Shown: piece by piece, positions 61,990 through 64,000 of the stretch
Numbering within the stretch: position 1 is the first letter of the stretch
Layout: each line of letters begins with the position of its first letter
Origin: Companilactobacillus nantensis DSM 16982
Lineage (GTDB): Bacteria; Bacillota; Bacilli; Lactobacillales; Lactobacillaceae
Length of the DNA stretch: 64,000 bases
Direction of reading: 5' to 3'
NCBI RefSeq assembly: GCF_001435815.1
Contig: NZ_AZFV01000014.1
Span: forward strand, 1-64,000
Notes under the pieces: generated by a model
Database searches by the model: none
What the model was told of the DNA's origin: nothing
Seen by the model: the letters and a program-made list of their open reading frames with translations, nothing else
Program-made: the position numbers and the translations under genes

Positions 61990-63375
61990 ATGAATAATGA
62001 TATAACTTCAAGAATACCGCCCAATGATAAGGATGCTGAGCAAGCCGTATTAGGAGCGGTTTTTCTTACTCAAGATGCGTTAATTGAAGCAATGGAATAC
62101 GTTGAAGCAGAAGATTTTTATCAACATGCTAATCAATTAGTTTTCCAAGCGATGATGAATTTGAACGATGAGGAAGAACCAGTCGATGTTGTGACGGTTC
62201 AAAATGAACTCGATCGGTTAAATCAAATTGAAGATATTGGTGGCGTAAGTTATTTAGCTGAATTAGCCAGTGCAGTTCCAACCGCAGCTAATACAACTTA
62301 CTATGCCAAAATCGTTAAAAATAAGTCGACTTTACGTCGTCTGATTAATGCTGCAACAGGAATCGTTCAACGAAGTTTTGAAGAAGACGAAGACGTTGAC
62401 AGTATTATCGATCTTTCCGAAAAAGAAATTATGGATGTTTCTGAAAATAGGAATCACAAAGGTTTTAGACGGATCTCTGATGTTGTTAAATCATCATTCG
62501 AAGAGATCGATAAGCTCTATGATCAAGACAGTGACGTGACTGGGCTTTCAACTGGTTACAAAGATCTTGATGCAATGACAACTGGTTTACATAAAGATGA
62601 ATTAATTATTCTTGCTGCTCGTCCTGGTGTTGGTAAAACAGCCTTTGCCTTGAACTTAGCTCAAAATGCGGCTACTAAGTCGAATGCAACTGTAGCCATT
62701 TTCTCTTTGGAAATGGGTGCGGAATCATTAGTTAACCGTATGCTTTGTTCTGAAGGTAGTATTGATGCCAATTCTTTGAGAACAGGTAAATTAGATGAAA
62801 ATCAATGGAACAGTTTGGTCGTTGCCATGGGTAGTTTGTCACGGACCAATGTTTATATTGACGATACCCCTGGTATTAAGATGGCTGAAATTCGTTCAAA
62901 ATGTCGTCGTCTGTTAAAAGAAAGTGGCAATTTGGACTTAGTTATCATTGATTATTTGCAACTGATCGAAGGTACTGGTCAAGAAAATAGACAACAAGAA
63001 GTTTCGGTTATTTCTCGTAATTTGAAAAAATTAGCAAAAGAATTACATGTACCAATAATCGCATTGTCACAGCTTTCCCGTGGTGTTGAAGCTCGTCAAG
63101 ACAAAAGACCAATGTTGTCAGATATCCGTGAATCTGGTTCAATTGAACAGGATGCGGATATCGTAGCCTTTCTTTATCGTGATGATTATTATCGTGATGA
63201 AGATGGTGATGACAACAATAATAGTGAACCACAAGAGGAACCAGAAGATCCTGATGTAGGTGAAGTTGAAGTAATTATCAGTAAGAACCGTTCGGGTCCT
63301 CGTGGAACCGCTAAGTTATTGTTCGTGAAATCTTATAATAAGTTTTCATCGATCGCGAATATTCCAGAAAATTAA
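61990..63375 (+). CDS. dnaC: Replicative DNA helicase (DnaB type)
   Basis: A 461-residue hexameric helicase, named DnaC in Bacillus. The N-terminal primase-interaction domain (PPNDKDAEQAVLGAVFL) is followed by a RecA-like domain with Walker A AARPGVGKTAFAL near residue 215, Walker B LVIIDYLQLIEG and the ISKNRSGPRGT motif. An acidic Asp/Asn loop (DDYYRDEDGDDNNNS) precedes it. It unwinds DNA ahead of the replication fork. Confidence 0.96.
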   Translation: MNNDITSRIPPNDKDAEQAVLGAVFLTQDALIEAMEYVEAEDFYQHANQLVFQAMMNLNDEEEPVDVVTVQNELDRLNQIEDIGGVSYLAELASAVPTAANTTYYAKIVKNKSTLRRLINAATGIVQRSFEEDEDVDSIIDLSEKEIMDVSENRNHKGFRRISDVVKSSFEEIDKLYDQDSDVTGLSTGYKDLDAMTTGLHKDELIILAARPGVGKTAFALNLAQNAATKSNATVAIFSLEMGAESLVNRMLCSEGSIDANSLRTGKLDENQWNSLVVAMGSLSRTNVYIDDTPGIKMAEIRSKCRRLLKESGNLDLVIIDYLQLIEGTGQENRQQEVSVISRNLKKLAKELHVPIIALSQLSRGVEARQDKRPMLSDIRESGSIEQDADIVAFLYRDDYYRDEDGDDNNNSEPQEEPEDPDVGEVEVIISKNRSGPRGTAKLLFVKSYNKFSSIANIPEN

Positions 63376-63397
63376 ATAGTGTAGGTGTAGAAGAAAT

Positions 63398-64000
63398 ATG
63401 ACAACAGTTGTTGTAGTAGGTACCCAATGGGGCGATGAAGGTAAAGGTAAGATTACCGATTATTTCAGTGGTGAAGCTAACATTATTGCACGTTACCAAG
63501 GTGGAGATAATGCTGGACACACTCTCAATATCGATAACAATGTTTACAAATTAAGATCCGTTCCATCAGGTATTTTGTATTCAGATAAGACTAGTGTTAT
63601 TGGAAATGGTGTCGTTTTAAACCTTGAGTCACTTCAAGAAGAACTTGGCCGTCTTCACGATCAAGGTGTAGATACAACTAATTTGAAAATTTCTAACCGC
63701 GCACAGTTAATCTTGCCTTACCATATCGAACTAGATAAGCTTCAAGAGGCTGCTAAGGGCGATTCTAAGGTCGGAACAACTAATAGAGGTATTGGACCTG
63801 CTTATACTGACAAAGCATCACGTGTGGGTATTAGAATGGCTGATATTCTTGATAAAGAATTGTTCAAGGAACTATTAACTGAAAACCTTAAAGCTAAAAA
63901 TGAACTATTTACAAAGATCTACGGTGCTGAACCAATGAACTTTGATGATATTTTTGAAAATTATTATCAAATTGGTCAAGACTTAAAAGACCGTGTTATC
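63398..64000 (+). CDS. purA: Adenylosuccinate synthetase (3' end outside window)
   Basis: The first 201 codons of PurA, which joins IMP and aspartate using GTP to make adenylosuccinate. The phosphate-binding loop [14 protein letters not shown] is at residues 10-23. NAGHT and TNRGIGPAY motifs follow at the expected positions. The ATG is preceded by a weak GAAG, and TAGGTG lies further upstream. The rest of the gene lies beyond the right edge. Confidence 0.95.
   Translation, partial: MTTVVVVGTQWGDEGKGKITDYFSGEANIIARYQGGDNAGHTLNIDNNVYKLRSVPSGILYSDKTSVIGNGVVLNLESLQEELGRLHDQGVDTTNLKISNRAQLILPYHIELDKLQEAAKGDSKVGTTNRGIGPAYTDKASRVGIRMADILDKELFKELLTENLKAKNELFTKIYGAEPMNFDDIFENYYQIGQDLKDRVI

Noticed and set aside
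1-64000. Search by eye for tRNA, rRNA, CRISPR arrays, prophage or transposase genes
   Set aside because: No such feature was recognised. The direct and inverted repeats present are the element families listed, without regular spacers or phage genes.

Overview
The window is chromosomal DNA around the replication origin of a low-GC, Gram-positive lactic acid bacterium of the family Lactobacillaceae. Gene content suggests a Companilactobacillus-like species, but that is inference. The evidence is AT-rich DNA with AGGAGG-type ribosome binding sites, the block rpmH-rnpA-yidC-mnmE-mnmG diverging from dnaA-dnaN-yaaA-recF-gyrB-gyrA, several TTG/GTG starts, an ECF vitamin uptake protein, and a respiratory set (cydABCD, type II NADH dehydrogenase, a prenyltransferase) without haem or full menaquinone synthesis genes. 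oriC lies at about 47.3-49.3 kb.

Layout. 0-6 kb: ECF S component, proC, small membrane and acetyltransferase genes, a MerR/TipAS regulator, a ThiD/PdxK kinase and a membrane protein with a very long Asn/Gln-rich tail. 6.4-15.4 kb: cydABCD, an orphan bacteriocin-immunity-like gene, a polyprenyl diphosphate synthase and a MenA-like prenyltransferase. 15.3-25.4 kb: ackA, a coiled-coil protein next to a GtrB-type glycosyltransferase, a TetR gene with a cation:proton antiporter, NDH-2, a DUF1003 protein and amtB. 25.5-41.7 kb: kup, helD, a nicotinamidase-like enzyme, a MazG-like protein, an alpha/beta hydrolase without its serine, nagB under a NagR-type operator, NhaC, two tandem lipoproteins, a broken ClC channel gene preceded by a candidate structured RNA, an oxidoreductase and a UvrA paralogue. 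42-57 kb: the origin block. 57.3-64 kb: rpsF-ssb-rpsR, an XRE/DUF3278 pair, and gdpP-rplI-dnaC-purA (purA is cut by the window end).

The respiratory genes fit one circuit. NDH-2 would reduce a menaquinone made by the prenyl synthase and MenA, probably from scavenged naphthoate. Cytochrome bd, matured by CydDC and loaded with external haem, would oxidise it.

The main unexplained signal is a family of about 180-bp intergenic elements: seven whole copies and one cut by the left edge. Each folds as one long closing stem around three hairpins. The stems differ between copies but stay complementary, and one internal A-G mismatch sits at the same place in every copy. Three of the four loci not cut by the window edge hold two copies in inverted, CTAG-end-to-CTAG-end pairs flanking an AT-rich spacer. 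Other observations are a second family of hairpins sharing one core, an over-represented palindrome CGTTATAACG, a perfect parS site, an internal start that would yield a free TipAS domain, and a promoter/structured RNA/terminator unit ahead of the dead ClC gene. No tRNA, rRNA, CRISPR array, prophage or transposase gene was seen.
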